DNA of 64,000 bases from Arion vulgaris. Taxonomy: Eukaryota > Mollusca > Gastropoda > Stylommatophora > Arionidae. Shown piece after piece: positions 29,870 through 40,645 of the stretch. The notes beneath the pieces are model-generated. The model was not told where the DNA came from. It made no database searches and saw only the letters and a program-made list of their open reading frames with translations. How positions within the stretch are numbered: the first letter of the stretch is position 1; each line of letters begins with the position of its first letter. The translations under genes and the position numbers were made by a program. Where the stretch lies: positions 56,202,616 through 56,266,615 of the forward strand of contig CM036756.1 of NCBI GenBank assembly GCA_020796225.1, read 5' to 3'.

Positions 29870-30645
29870 AGAAACATGATAACGCTGTTGTGTTATTTAC
29901 ATTTCAACTTTGTGTCTTGTCATTCATTTACTGCAAATATATCAATAATAGGCTACCACACGCATAAGTAAACACATACATTGAATTTTGGACAAGAATA
30001 TGTCAAGACAAAAACATCCCATTATTTTTATCTGAAATGAGATGGACGGCAGCTTTGTGCTGTCAAATAAATCTTCAAATTGGCCACATTAAATTCAATA
30101 CAGCAACGAGCAAGGCTTGCGCAATGACTTCATATTAACATTGGACTGCCCTTTCACATCGTCTTTAAACTAAATCCAGATATCGATGCCATCGCTAGCA
30201 TAACTCGTGAATAATCCACATCTGAGAATGATTGTTCTGTGTCTTAATTTTCAGACTTTTGAACATGTTGCATCATCAGTTAAATTTAGTTATCATTTTC
30301 CTAATTCAAGCTTCATTTGCATCTGTGGTTACCTTATACGAGAAGACAGATGGTGTAGAATGTACAGTCAAAACTGTATTTCTTCTGCAAATCTCAAGTA
30401 TTCAGTTCAGCTTTCATTTACTGGAGCATGCAAATTAGCCTACATACACACTGAGCAAATGCAAAAATCTATAAACTTCATGTGCTCGGAAAATCCTCAA
30501 AACTCTGTTACAGTCGAATGTTAATTTAGCTTATCATTATCGTCTAGTATCTTGTCCTGTGCAGAATTTTAAACCAAACCAGTCCTTCGGAAATCCTTTT
30601 TATTATAGAAAGTATCCTACCGCTATTGTTGCTAAGTTCTTGATA
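29870..30645. other. unassigned, relatively unique region
   Basis: No repeat family is recognised, so this is one of the more unique stretches. A frame starting at 30265 begins with a signal-peptide-like segment (see next entry). Confidence 0.35.
30265..30438 (+). CDS. weak candidate: short secreted-type ORF or first exon
   Basis: The Met at 30265 is followed by a basic/polar start, a hydrophobic core (LVIIFLIQASFAS) and a plausible Ala-x-Ser cleavage site. After that come about 38 residues with one Cys (VECTVKTVFL) and a stop. A parallel frame stays open to 30524. No promoter, splice donor or homolog can be shown. It may be chance. Confidence 0.15.
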   Translation: MLHHQLNLVIIFLIQASFASVVTLYEKTDGVECTVKTVFLLQISSIQFSFHLLEHAN

Positions 30646-30649
30646 TATC

Positions 30650-31222
30650 ACATCATATATCTCCATCATCGACTTGCTCTTCACCTGGTTGTGCCATCAT
30701 ATATCTCTATCATCGACTTGCTCTTCACCTGGTTGTGCCATCATATATCTCTATTATCGACTTGCTCTTCCTCTGGTTGTGCCATCATATATCTCCATCA
30801 TCGACTTGCTCTTCCTCGGGTTGTGCCATCATATATCTCCATCATCGACTTGCTCTTCCTCTGGTTGTGCCATCATATATCTCCATCATCGACTTGCTCT
30901 TCCCCTGGTTGTGCCATCATATATCTCTATCATCGACTTGCTCTTCCCCTGGTTGTGCCATCATATATCTCTATCATCGACTTGCTCTTCCCCTGGTTGT
31001 GCCATCATATATCTCCATCATCGACTTGCTCTTCCACTGGTTGTGCCATCATATATCTCCATCGTCGACTTGCTCTTCCCCTGGTTGTGTCATCATATAT
31101 CTCCATCATCGACTTGCTCTTCCCCTGGTTGTGTCATCATATATCTCCATCGTCGACTTGCTCTTCCCCTGGTTGTGTCATCATATATCTCCATCATCGA
31201 CTTGTTCTTCCTCTGTTTGTGC
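30650..31222. repeat. 44-bp minisatellite
   Basis: Thirteen units contain 'catcatatatctccatcatc' and 'gacttgctcttcccctggtt'+'gtgc'. Variants are cct/cac/cctcg in the middle and 'catcg/catcatcg'. The unit is not a multiple of 3 but has no stops, so all three plus frames run open (191-222 residues). These are artefacts. Confidence 0.95.
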
Positions 31223-31324
31223 GTTAGCACTATCGCTGGCATACGTTAGCATTGATACAACATTCGAATTGAAAAATCTTAATTTAGTTTTAACACTTTA
31301 CGCCTCGTTGACTACGCCTAAACA

Positions 31325-31965
31325 TGCTTGAGGACAACCACCAGGAAAGATAGACTGTGAAACGAGGACATCAGAAGCAGAGTAGGCATAACTTCATGTA
31401 CCGAATATATTGAAAGCAAATGCAGTGACCTACCAACTGGCACCATTACTACAGAACCCAAAAATCGAGATGGAAGTTTAAAAAAGACATGATTAAACGT
31501 ATTTTTCTACCAACACTTTGTTACTTGTGCCAAACTTGGTCTCTGACAGCAACACACCACAGAAAGCTCACCACGTGTGAAATGAAATGCTTGAGGAAGG
31601 CGGAGGGGTCACCAGGAAAGATAGACTACGAAATTAGAACATCATAAGCAGAGGGGGCATAACTTCATGAACCGAATATATTGAAAGACAGCAAATGCAG
31701 TAGTTCAGACATTTAATGAGAATGGAATACAACCAATCACCAATAACAGCATACAATAAAACTAGATGAGGTACTAGTGCCAAGGAAAACTAAGAAAAAG
31801 ATGGATAGAAAAAATATCAAGACCACACTAAATAAACACGGATATAACACAACAAGGGCGACTCATCTGGTTCTGAATAGCAAATAAAAGCTGCCACCCC
31901 TACGCGTAACAACAAGAGTGGACAACCAATTCCATCCTCCCCCTGGGGATAGACAATAGACTTGC
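31325..31965 (+). pseudogene. LINE-G fragment with internal direct duplication
   Basis: The first copy (31325-31430) reads a 'TRKDRL', 'NEDIRSRVGITSCTEYIE' segment. The second, after 'TTCEMKCLRK' at about 31580, repeats the same segment (31590-31700) and continues to the 3' part with 'caagaccacact', 'caagggcgactcatctgg' and 'gtggacaaccaattccatcc'. Upstream 'RIFLPTLCYLCQTWSLT' corresponds to the conserved FLPTL-Y-x-ETW motif of LINE C termini. It is heavily mutated. Confidence 0.75.
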
Positions 31966-32194
31966 AGTTTCATATTTTGAATATATACCATGATCATTAA
32001 AAATAATTGGTGAACTAAAGTCAGTTTTTACAAGTTCATTTTGTTAGCTAGACCCCTTAATCAATACAGCGCATAATATGAAAACAGGTTCAATGCTTTA
32101 TTTTGTTGACTTTGTGGGTCAATATCTTACTTTCTCATTATTCGAGAGAATGTTAACATTCTTCAGTAAAAGATCATATTCATGGTCTGCTTCG

Positions 32195-32545
32195 ATATAA
32201 CATAACTTGTAGGCTTGGGTTCACTTGAAGTTGATAACACGCTGCTCTTCTGGCGAGGTGCTGTAGATATTTCGGTGTTCGAGGTCAACTTTGATCAAAA
32301 GAAATAGCGGTATGTACACTTTACGTGGTTGGACTACAGGAACACTGAACCTTTACTTGGGTATCTAAATTACAAGTATCTCTCAAGTTGAAGTAAGACT
32401 CGACTGAATGGCGAGGGACACTGGTGATAAATAAAGCAAGCGTTCACGAATAAATCAGTCAGATACGGTGTATTATGCGCCATGATTATGATTAACCTCA
32501 CAGCGGGCGAACAAAGAAAAACTGGTATCATTATTGAATCAATCT
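32195..32545 (+). mobile_element. SINE-9 copy
   Basis: Collinear with 59345-59690: 'gaagttgataacacgctgc', 'ggtgttcgaggtc', 'cctttacttgggtatctaaa', 'ttacaagtatctct', 'gaatggcgagggacactggt', 'caagcgttcacga' and 'gcgggcgaacaaagaaaaac'. A 'ggtgttcgagg' B-box-like element suggests a tRNA-type head. No TSD was found. Confidence 0.65.
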
Positions 32546-32603
32546 TCACATTTGTTTTATGAAGATGTATGTAAATGTTTTTTATTGGTTATGTAACTTA
32601 CCA

Positions 32604-33048
32604 CATATGTGATCATTCTCCACAACACTGTTGGTAGTCACCCATATGCAATTATTCTCCACAAAACTGTTCGTTGTCACCAATATGGATTATTCTCCAC
32701 AACACTGTTGGTTGTCACAATATGATTATTCTCCACAACACTGTTGGTTTGTCACCAATATGTAATTATTCTCCACAACACTGTTCGTAGTCACCAATAT
32801 GTATTATTCTCCACAACACTGTTGTAGTGCACCAGTATGTAATTATTCTCCACAACACTGTTGGTAGTCACCCATATGTGATCATTCTCCACAAAATGTT
32901 CGTTGCACCAATATGCGACCATTCTCCACAAAAATGTTTGATGACACAATACGTGACCATTCTCCACAAAACTGTTGTTGACGCCAATACGTTACCATTC
33001 TCCATAAAACTGTTTGTTGACACCAATACGTGATCATTCTCCTCAGCA
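32604..33048. repeat. 39-bp minisatellite
   Basis: About 12 units carry 'attattctccacaacactgt' and 'tggttgtcaccaatatg'. Copies to the right diverge (acgtgaccattctcc). Confidence 0.9.
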
Positions 33049-33049
33049 A

Positions 33050-33735
33050 ATGTCCTAAATGAATGCATACTGATATTTCGTGTTACTCACCGTCTACAAT
33101 ACGATCTTGAGTTTTGGTCCCACAGTTCCCAAAACCGACTCATACATTTGTAAGAATGTTTGTTGACTCTGATGAACTCTTTTACACCCTCCCATGGGAA
33201 ATCACAGCATGTTTTAGAATGCAGTATCTTTATTTCATGTTTTATGTTTCTGTCTGGGTCATGCTGGTGATTTATGGTGTCTCGTTATCTCCGAGCTATA
33301 ACCTAAATCAGATGCAGAAAGTGGCATTCTATATTAGATGTATAAACTTATTGTGTTTCTCTTGACGTCTCGTTGCAGATATTTTATAATGAATGATAAA
33401 GGTATGGGACGGATTAGCGTAATGCGTTATGGTTCACCTATCGACTTGGACACAAGAGAGCTGTGCTTTCAATCACACACGTTAGGAAAGAAAGTGACCT
33501 CCTATCTCCTGCACGAAAGCCCTTTAGCTGCTAAGGACGTGTATAGACGTTTTCCTATTCACTGCTAAAGACGCATTAACACGCCTGTTATTATCTCTCC
33601 TCTGTGGGCTAAAGACGTGTTACACGTTACACATTTCTACTGTCACTGCTATAGGCGTACATTCACGTTTGTGACCTAGAAACAAAGAGTAGCTATTTTT
33701 AGCTCCGTCTTCAGAAAGTATGTAGCAGCGAAAAG
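33050..33735. other. unassigned, relatively unique region
   Basis: No repeat family is recognised. It contains the possible cadherin-like exon at 33379-33480. At 33520-33650 three loose copies of 'tgctaaagacg' occur. Confidence 0.35.
33379..33480 (+). CDS. candidate internal exon, cadherin-repeat-like
   Basis: A pyrimidine-rich tract ending in 'gtctcgttgcag' precedes an open segment that reads 'YFIMNDKGMGRISVMR', then 'SPIDLDTRELCFQSH'. The spacing F-x-I-x6-7-G-x-I-x-V followed by ID-LD-T-x-E is reminiscent of a cadherin repeat. A possible donor 'cacac|gttagg' follows at 33481, with a second possible donor at about 33494. The frame stays open to 33568, and also to 33338 upstream. No neighbouring exons are identified. 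Cadherin is a suggestion from one motif only. Confidence 0.25.
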
Positions 33736-33737
33736 GT

Positions 33738-34055
33738 TAATATCAATATAAGAAAGCGGCAGTTATCATTTTTCGGACATGTGCTGAAGCAGGGAGGTTT
33801 CGAAAACATTGTGACAACCGGTAAAACCGAGTGTAGACGATACAGAGAGAGAAAATTGTGGATAGCTTGTCTGCATGGCACGGTAGAGCGTCAACATCTG
33901 AGATGATAGCAAACACCATAGACAGATTTGTGGAGATCCATGATCACCTACGCCAGATGATGATCTCCTCCACACTAGGAATTCGAAATGTGAAAGGAAG
34001 TGACTTCATACCCTGGGGTCAAAAAGCTGCAGGAAATGTATTTTGTTTATAGTAA
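33738..34055 (+). pseudogene. LINE-I C-terminal fragment
   Basis: Reads 'IRKRQLSFFGHVLKQGGFEN' then 'IVTTGKTECRRYRERK'. After a frameshift comes 'EMIANTIDRFVEIHDHLRQM'. The K-R-Q-L-x-F-x-G-H-V pattern followed by a T-G-K basic segment is a known post-RT tail of metazoan non-LTR elements and differs from LINE-A to LINE-H. No TSD is evident. Confidence 0.65.
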
Positions 34056-34213
34056 AGCGACGGTAGTTGTCAATCACTAGTAAAGATGATGTTGATAGAA
34101 GTGGTGTCGGTGGCGACTGTAGCAACAGTTGAAGATTGGGTGGTAGTGGATGTTACATTGTTATGATACTGTAATGGAGTTGTTTGAAAAGTGAGAATGA
34201 AGAAAAATTGTGT

Positions 34214-34545
34214 TAGATGATAGATCAAACTATGAAAATGATGATAGATCAGACTAAATGATGAAAATGATGATAGATCAGACAGTGAAAATGATGATAG
34301 ATCAACTTGAAAATGATGATAGACTGTGAAAATGATGATAGATCAGACTGTAAAAATGATGGATAGATCAAACTGTAAAATGATGATAGATCAGACTGTG
34401 AAAATGATGATACGATGAAGACTGTGAAGAAAATGATGATAGGGAAAGATGATGATATTCCAGACTATAAACACGATAAATGAAAAATGATGATAGATTA
34501 GACTGGGAAAATGATGATAGATGAAGATGTGGATAGATGAGAATA
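34214..34545. repeat. 24-bp purine-rich minisatellite
   Basis: About 13 units of 'gatgatagatcagactgtga'+'aaat', with frequent indels from 34390 onward. The plus strand is strongly purine-rich. Confidence 0.85.
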
Positions 34546-34800
34546 TAAAAATGAAGATAAATGAAATATCGTGACTGAAACGATTTGGGTAAAATATGGA
34601 AACGTGTAGGAGCTAAAAGACAATGCAAGAGTGTGAAGGTAGATGCCAAAGAAAAGAAGATCAATACAAAGAAGATCAAATACAAAAGAAGATCAAATCA
34701 AAGAAGATCAAATACAAAAGAAGATAGTTGACGACAATAGATATGTAAAAGATTAGAGAAATGACAGAGGTGGAAGAAAATGATGACAAAATGGAGACGG

Positions 34801-35020
34801 AATTCATGAACCGAATATATTGAAAGACAACAAATGCAGTAGTTTGGACATTTAATGAGAATTGAATACAACCAATCACCAATAACAGCATACAATAAAA
34901 AGAGATAGGTACAGAACAGAGGAAAGACTAAGAAAAAAATAACAATATCAAGACCAATAAATAAAACGAAATAACATAACAAAGGCGACAATCTGGTCGG
35001 AAACGCAAATTAAAGCTTAA
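34801..35020 (+). mobile_element. LINE-G 3' fragment, second plus-strand copy
   Basis: Matches 31672-31890: 'catgaaccgaatatattgaa', 'aatgcagtagtttggacat' and 'aatacaaccaatcaccaata'. It then degrades, with 'aatatcaagacc' and 'aaggcgacaatctgg' as the last blocks. Confidence 0.7.
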
Positions 35021-35088
35021 TCTATGTAGTGTTGGTAGAAAAATTTAATCATCTGTCCTTTTACTTCATCTTGATTTTTGGGTGATGT

Positions 35089-35172
35089 AGTAATGATGCC
35101 AGAATCATGTGGTAGAAAATTATGCCAGAATCATGTGGTAGAAAATGATGCCAGAATCATGTGGTAGAAAAT
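35089..35172. repeat. 26-bp triplicate
   Basis: Three copies of 'gccagaatcatgtggtagaa'+'aatgat'. Confidence 0.85.
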
Positions 35173-35249
35173 GATTTCAGAAGATGCAAGACGATCAAAC
35201 AAGTGATAAATAAAATATGAAAGAAAGTGGGAAGATGAAATATTGTTAG

Positions 35250-35795
35250 AAATATAAAATGTAATGAGAGAAGAAAATATAAAATGTAATGAGAGAAGAA
35301 AATATGAAATGTGATGAGAGAAGAAAATATGAAATGTAATGAGAGAAGAAAATATAAAATGTAATGAGAGAAGAAAATATAAAATGTAATGAGAGAAGAA
35401 AATATAAAATGTAATGAGAGAAGAAAATATGAAATGTAATGAGAAGAAATATAAAATGTAATGAGAAAAGAAAATATAAAATGTAATGAGAGAAGAAAAT
35501 ATAAATGTAATAAGAGAAGAAAATATAAAATGTGATAAGAGAAGAAAATATAAAATGTGATAAGAGAAGAAAATATAAAATGTAATAGAAAAGAAAATAT
35601 AAAATGTGATAAGAGAAGAAAATATAAAATGTAATGAGAAAAGAAAATATAAAATGTAATGAGAGAAGAAAATATAAAATGTAATGAGAGAAGAAAATAT
35701 GAAATGTAATGAGAAGAAAATATGAAATGTAATGAGAGAAGAAAAGTGTTAAAATATGAAATGTAATGAGAGAAGAAAAGTGTTAAAAGAAGATG
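35250..35795. repeat. 25-bp purine-rich minisatellite
   Basis: About 22 units of 'gagagaagaaaatataaaat'+'gtaat', with g/a variants at two sites. The plus strand carries almost no C. Confidence 0.95.
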
Positions 35796-35826
35796 AAATG
35801 TGATTAGAGAAAATTAAAGGTAATAA

Positions 35827-36070
35827 GGAGGTGTCTCTGTGCCTAAATGGTTAAGCCCTTTGCCTTGTGAGACGAAGGTCGTTGGTTCGAATCCGGACCG
35901 CGCCGTTCTCTTCACAAGTGCATTTTTTCCAGAGACCCTAAGATTGTTGCTGGAGCTACGGAATTCGTGCTTTGTGCAATACTCTCGGCAGGTGGCGTGC
36001 CATTTCTGCGAGAGGATTGAGCCATATGTTATAAAACACGGTGAAATTAAGCAATCTTTGGCTTAAAACC
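35827..36070 (+). mobile_element. SINE-4 full-length copy, tRNA head, 13-bp TSD
   Basis: 244 bp. The head has an A-box-like 'tgtgcctaaatggttaagc' and a perfect B box 'ggttcgaatcc' spaced as in a tRNA gene. The central domain carries 'attgttgctggagctacgga' and 'ttcgtgctttgtgcaatact', and the 3' part 'gagccatatg'. A perfect 13-bp TSD ttaaaggtaataa (35814-35826, 36071-36083) fixes both ends. It inserted at the right edge of the 25-bp array. The 75-residue frame inside is incidental. Confidence 0.9.
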
Positions 36071-36180
36071 TTAAAGGTAATAAAGAATGATTGTTGGTGA
36101 GAGTGTAAAAAAGAAGATAAAGGATGATGGTCAAGAGATGAGAAAGGATTAATGGATGAGAAGAAAAGATTAATGACTTG

Positions 36181-36733
36181 GTGAACGATGAGTGAGAGAA
36201 AAGATAGGAAGAAAGATTAAGTGACTGGTGGTGAACGATGGTGAGAGATAAGATAGGAAAAAAGATTAAGATGGGAACAGATGAAAGATGGTGAGAGAAA
36301 AGATAGGAAGAAAAATTAAGATGGGAACAGATGAAAGATGGTGAGAGAAAAGATAGGAAGAAAAATTAAGATGGGAACAGATGAAAGATGGTGAGAGAAA
36401 AGATAGGAAGAAAAATTAAGATGGGAACAGATGAAAGATGGTGAGAGAAAAGATAGGAAGAAAAATTAAGATGGGAACAGATGAAAGATGGTGAGAGAAA
36501 AGATAGGAAGAAAAATTAAGATGGGAACAGATGAAAGATGGTGAGAGAAAAGATAGGAAGAAAAATTAAGATGGGAACAGATGAAAGATGGTGAGAGAAA
36601 AGATAGGAAGAAAAATTAATATGGGAACAGATGAAAGATGGTGAGAGAAAAGATAGGAAGAAAAATTAAGATGGGAACAGATGAAAGATGGTGAGAGAAA
36701 AGATAGGAAGAAAGATTAAGATGGGAACAGATG
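36181..36733. repeat. 50-bp purine-rich minisatellite
   Basis: About ten 50-bp units made of 'gatgggaacagatgaaagat', 'ggtgagagaaaagataggaa' and 'gaaaaattaa'. Weakened units continue to the right of the SINE-1 insertion (37022-37050). Confidence 0.95.
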
Positions 36734-36742
36734 AAAGAATAT

Positions 36743-37012
36743 CTTCTTCTTCTTCGAACGCTTCATATCGATCACCTGTTAAACCAATCTTGGTGTTTTG
36801 TGTATGATCTGAGCCTAAGAGCGAGTGTACGTTTGACCAGTTATGCGCCTACAAGTAGGCAAATACATCTGATTATTTCTGTGACGCTTTTTATTGACTA
36901 GAGTCGCTTTCCTAGGCCCCTACCTCAGTCGCCTTTTACGACATGCCTTGTAGATCACACTGTTACTATTCTTTGCTCTCCTTGTGAGTCCCGGGAACAC
37001 ACGGGCGAGATA
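36743..37012 (-). mobile_element. SINE-1 copy with 9-bp TSD, inside 50-bp array
   Basis: Begins (3' tail, plus strand) with 'cttcttcttcttcgaacgct' and ends 'gaacacacgggcga', with the family blocks in order. A 9-bp TSD aaagaatat lies at 36734-36742 and 37013-37021. Array-like sequence occurs on both sides, so it interrupts the minisatellite. Confidence 0.85.
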
Positions 37013-37054
37013 AAAGAATATTAAAGAAGGTGAGAGAAGATAACAGATGATGTG

Positions 37055-37880
37055 AGAATACGAAAACAGAAGATTATGTAAGATAATCAAAGAATGTGAA
37101 ATATAATGGGAAAAAAAGAGTTGTTAGATGAAGGAAGAAAGAGAAAGTAAATAACAGATAATGTTAAAAGATAATAATTTTGAAATATGAATTTCACCAA
37201 TCGATAATACCAATTTATTATCCGTTATGTTCTACCCCAGGAAATATATGACCCATATTTTTATTATATCATCTCTCATAATTCTGTGACACATTTATAT
37301 ATGACGCCTCCAGATACATGTAGTTAGAAAAATACCAAATATTTACATCCATCTTTCAAACGAAGCCTATGATTTGTTTACAAAACAAATTAACCAACAT
37401 TTCACATAGTCTCCAGTAAACAGATACTATTCCACATCAAATATTCAAAGTAAATTGACGTTAAATTAAACCATACATTCCGTTCACGGTAAAATAAGAT
37501 TAAATAATACAATCTGGCAACTCGATTTAAACGCGTTGGAGGTGGAATTATTTGAGAGCCGGCGGCAGCTCTCGATGCCAGCTTGCACTGACGCCCGCTG
37601 TCTTAGCTCCTCGCTATGCCATATAAAATTCTTTCTAGTGATTTCACTTTGTTATATCGATTCCATTGGCTGTAGTACTGCAATATTAACTAACGGGTAT
37701 CACAGGTTGACGTTGTTGTTTTCATATGTGGCTGTTCATTGTTAACAATTTCCAGTGATTATATGTGTGTTTTCTGTGAACTTACTTGATGAAGTGTATC
37801 GTACGTGGTGCTTAGCTGAAGAGATTTATACTGGTAGTGTGAAATATTGATTTGTGTGTGCTTCACGAAGTTCAGACATT
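37055..37880. other. unassigned region, partly unique
   Basis: No gene or repeat family is recognised. A GC-richer patch lies at 37515-37620 (agccggcggcagctctcgat). It could be unique host DNA. Confidence 0.35.
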
Positions 37881-37884
37881 ATAC

Positions 37885-38755
37885 TAGAAAATGAGATTTT
37901 ACAGACATTGAGTACTTTAGAGAAAATGAGATTTTACAGACATTTGAGCACTTTACAAAATGAGATTTTACGGACATTTGAGCACTTTACAAAAATGAGG
38001 GCTTACTGATATTTGGGTACTCCACAAAAATTAGATTTTACGGACAATTGAGCACTTTACAAAGTAAGGTTTAATTAAATTTGAGCACTTTACAAGATAA
38101 GATCTTAAGAACATATGATTACTTTACAATATGGATATTTTATGGACATTAGATTAACTGACTGATTTAGGAAGAAATTTATGGACATGATTACACTGAT
38201 TTAGCTAAGGCATATTTTATGACATTAGATTAACTGACTGATTTAGGCTAGCACATTTTATAGACATTAGATTAACTACTGATTTAGAAGATTATGACAT
38301 TATTAACTGACTGATTGTAAGGACATTATGACATGATTAATGACTGATTTAGGCTAAGGATATTTATGACTAGATTAACTGACTGATTAGCTAAGCAGAT
38401 TAGACATTGATTAACTGATGATTGGAAGGCTATTTATGACATAGATTAATGAGATTTAGGCAAAGGCATTTATAACATAGATTAACTACTGATTAACTAA
38501 GAATTTATGACATTAGATTAACTGACTGATTTACAAGGCATTAGACGATAAATTGACTTAATACTTAGCAAAATGAGATTGTACTAACAATAAATTGACT
38601 TAATACTTAGCAAAATGAGATTTTACTAACGATAAATTGACTTAATACTTAGCAAAATGAATTTTACGGACAATAAATTGACTTAATACTTAGCAAAATG
38701 AGATTTTACGGACGATAAATTGACTTAATACTTAGCAAAGTGAGATTTTATGAGT
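37885..38755. repeat. mosaic of three related minisatellites (34, ~37, 42 bp)
   Basis: Three blocks share 'gattttac(gg)ga' and 'aaaatgagattttac'. The first is 34-bp units with 'catttgagcactttac' (37885-38110). The second is decayed units with 'tagattaactgactgattta' (38110-38530). The third is 42-bp units with 'aaattgacttaatacttagc' (38540-38755). The middle block is full of small deletions. Confidence 0.85.
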
Positions 38756-38899
38756 GCCTCGTAAAAATAAGAAGATTATAGATTGTTATATCTACCGAGT
38801 TGTTGATAAACAATGTTGACAAATCGTGTTTGTTGTTCTTCGCGTTCGTTCTTCGCGGCCAATTGTATTATTTTTATTGTGATATATAATTGATCTTTG

Positions 38900-39005
38900 A
38901 CAAGAACGTATTTTTACGTTGTGCCAATTATGCGCCAATGGTGACTGGGCCAGCACATCCGGTTTCGCCAGTATTTTATTTACTAGGTTAGCTTGCCCTA
39001 TGGTT
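38900..39005 (-). mobile_element. SINE-1 partial copy
   Basis: Retains 'acgttgtgccaattatgcgc', 'gccagcacatccgg' and 'ttttatttactaggttagct' in family order. Both ends are missing. Confidence 0.6.
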
Positions 39006-39309
39006 TGCTATTTTACGATCATCTTTCGTCGTATATTTGGGCTTTATGATCTACGCCAAAGAGATGTGCAGCCTTTCTGACTATGTTCCGGACTAGGAAC
39101 ACTTCACAGTCTTTGGGGGGGGGGCACATAAGCTTGCCCTGGGACGGCGTTTTACTCGTATAATACACCGTTAAAAGTATCGGCCTTCGCCAATGTTTGG
39201 ATTTGGACAGCCTGTCAAATCGTTACATTGTCGGCCTTACTTTCCTGACCACTTTGAATTTATTCCGGAGTAGGAACATTCTAAGCCTTCTGGAGGCGCG
39301 TGAAAAGGC

Positions 39310-40133
39310 TGAGAATGTTTCTTCAATTGTGCTCAATGTGGGTACCCAGACAATTGAAGGAGGAATACAAAATGAACCGATTTGGCCTGTCCTTGCGTCA
39401 TCTCTGTCGATACGAAGATGAAGGAGAAGACATGCTGAACAGGATTGTTACTGAGGATGAATCATGAGTGCATCACTACCAGCCCGAATCAAAGCGTGCT
39501 TCAATACAGTGGAAACATCTTTCTTCGCCTTGTGTCAAAAATTCAAGGTTACACCATCAGCAGGGAAAGTCATGCTGACGGTGTTCTGGGATTGTCAAGG
39601 AGTGCTTTTAACCAATTTCAAGAAGAAAGGTGACAATGTGAATTCTGAATCATACTGTGAAGTTATATCGATGCTTCATGATGCAATTCGGAAAAAATGC
39701 CCAGTACTGCTGACTACAGGAGTGTTGCTTCTTCATGACAATGCCAGACCACATACGGCTCGATTAAGTCAGGAGAAAATTAACCAACTACGGTGGAAAG
39801 TTCTGGAACATCAACCTTACAGTCCCGACTTAGCCCCTAACGATTTCCACCTTTTGGTCCACTGAAAACCCACCTTGGCGGGAGACATTTCGCGAATGAC
39901 GCCGAAGTTGAATGTGAAGTGAAAACGTGGTTTAGAAAACAGAGCCCGCAGTTCTATGCAGCCGGTTTGGGAGGATTGATAAAACGATGGGATAAGTGCA
40001 TCAATGTTGGTGGAAATTATGTTGAGAAATAAAGGAACAATGTATGTATAAAAATAAACTTGTTTCAAGTTGTTATCATGTTTATTTATTTTTCTACAGC
40101 CATTTGTGGCTTACTTATTGACTTCCCCTCGTA
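39310..40133 (+). pseudogene. mariner (DD34D) transposase, inactivated
   Basis: Visible parts in order are 'CRYEDEGEDMLNRIVTEDES' with the first catalytic Asp, then a TGA where the conserved Trp should be. Next comes 'TPSAGKVMLTVFWDCQGVLL' in another frame, 'LLHDNARPHTA' (second Asp) and 'HQPYSPDLAPNDFHL' (third Asp), with exactly 34 residues between the last two. One base is missing after FHL, then the C terminus 'HLGGRHFAND', 'KRWDKCINVGGNYVEK' and stop at about 40030. The right end 'gacttcccctcgta' probably holds the 3' TIR. I could not find the 5' TIR. It is a dead mariner with at least one stop and two frameshifts. Confidence 0.9.
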
Positions 40134-40271
40134 TATAACACAGAATCATAATATATTAATTTGATCGATTTATTGAACTGTCGAGAGATTTTGTATTGAT
40201 TTCTTGATTACTGGATAGAAATGTCAAGAATTATATGTAGAATATAGTGTGTGGTTCATTGTGGACTCTAC

Positions 40272-40645
40272 TTTTGTTTGGTGTAGTTCTCAATCTTGTT
40301 TGGTGTAGTTCTCAATCTTGTTTGGTGTGGTTCTCAATCTTGTTTGTGTGTTAGTTTGGTGTAGTTCTCAATCTTGTTTGGTGTGGTTCTCAATCTTGTT
40401 TGGTGTGGTTCTCAATCTTGTTTGGTGTGGTTCTCAATCTTGTTTGGTGTGGTTCTCAATCTTGTTTGGTGTGGTTCTCAATCTTGTTTGGTGTGGTTCT
40501 CAACCTTGTTTGGTGTGGTTCTCAATCTTGTTTGGTGTGGTTCTCAATCTTGTTTGGTGTGGTTCTCAATCTTGTTTGGTGTGGTTCTCAATCTTGTTTG
40601 GTGTAGTTCTCAATCTTGTTTGGTGTGGTTCTCAATCTTGTTTGT
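40272..40645. repeat. 22-bp minisatellite
   Basis: About 17 near-identical units of 'ggttctcaatcttgtttggt'+'gt', ending at the SINE-1 insertion. The frames of 68-135 residues are artefacts. Confidence 0.95.

Noticed and set aside
30559..31331. 191-222-residue frames
   Set aside because: All three plus frames are open across a 44-bp stop-free satellite.
35827..35905. Functional tRNA gene
   Set aside because: A and B boxes are present, but the acceptor stem does not pair and the sequence continues into a SINE body with a TSD.
39110..39125. Run of ten G as a G-quadruplex or regulatory site
   Set aside because: A single short homopolymer in a decayed repeat; possibly a sequencing artefact.
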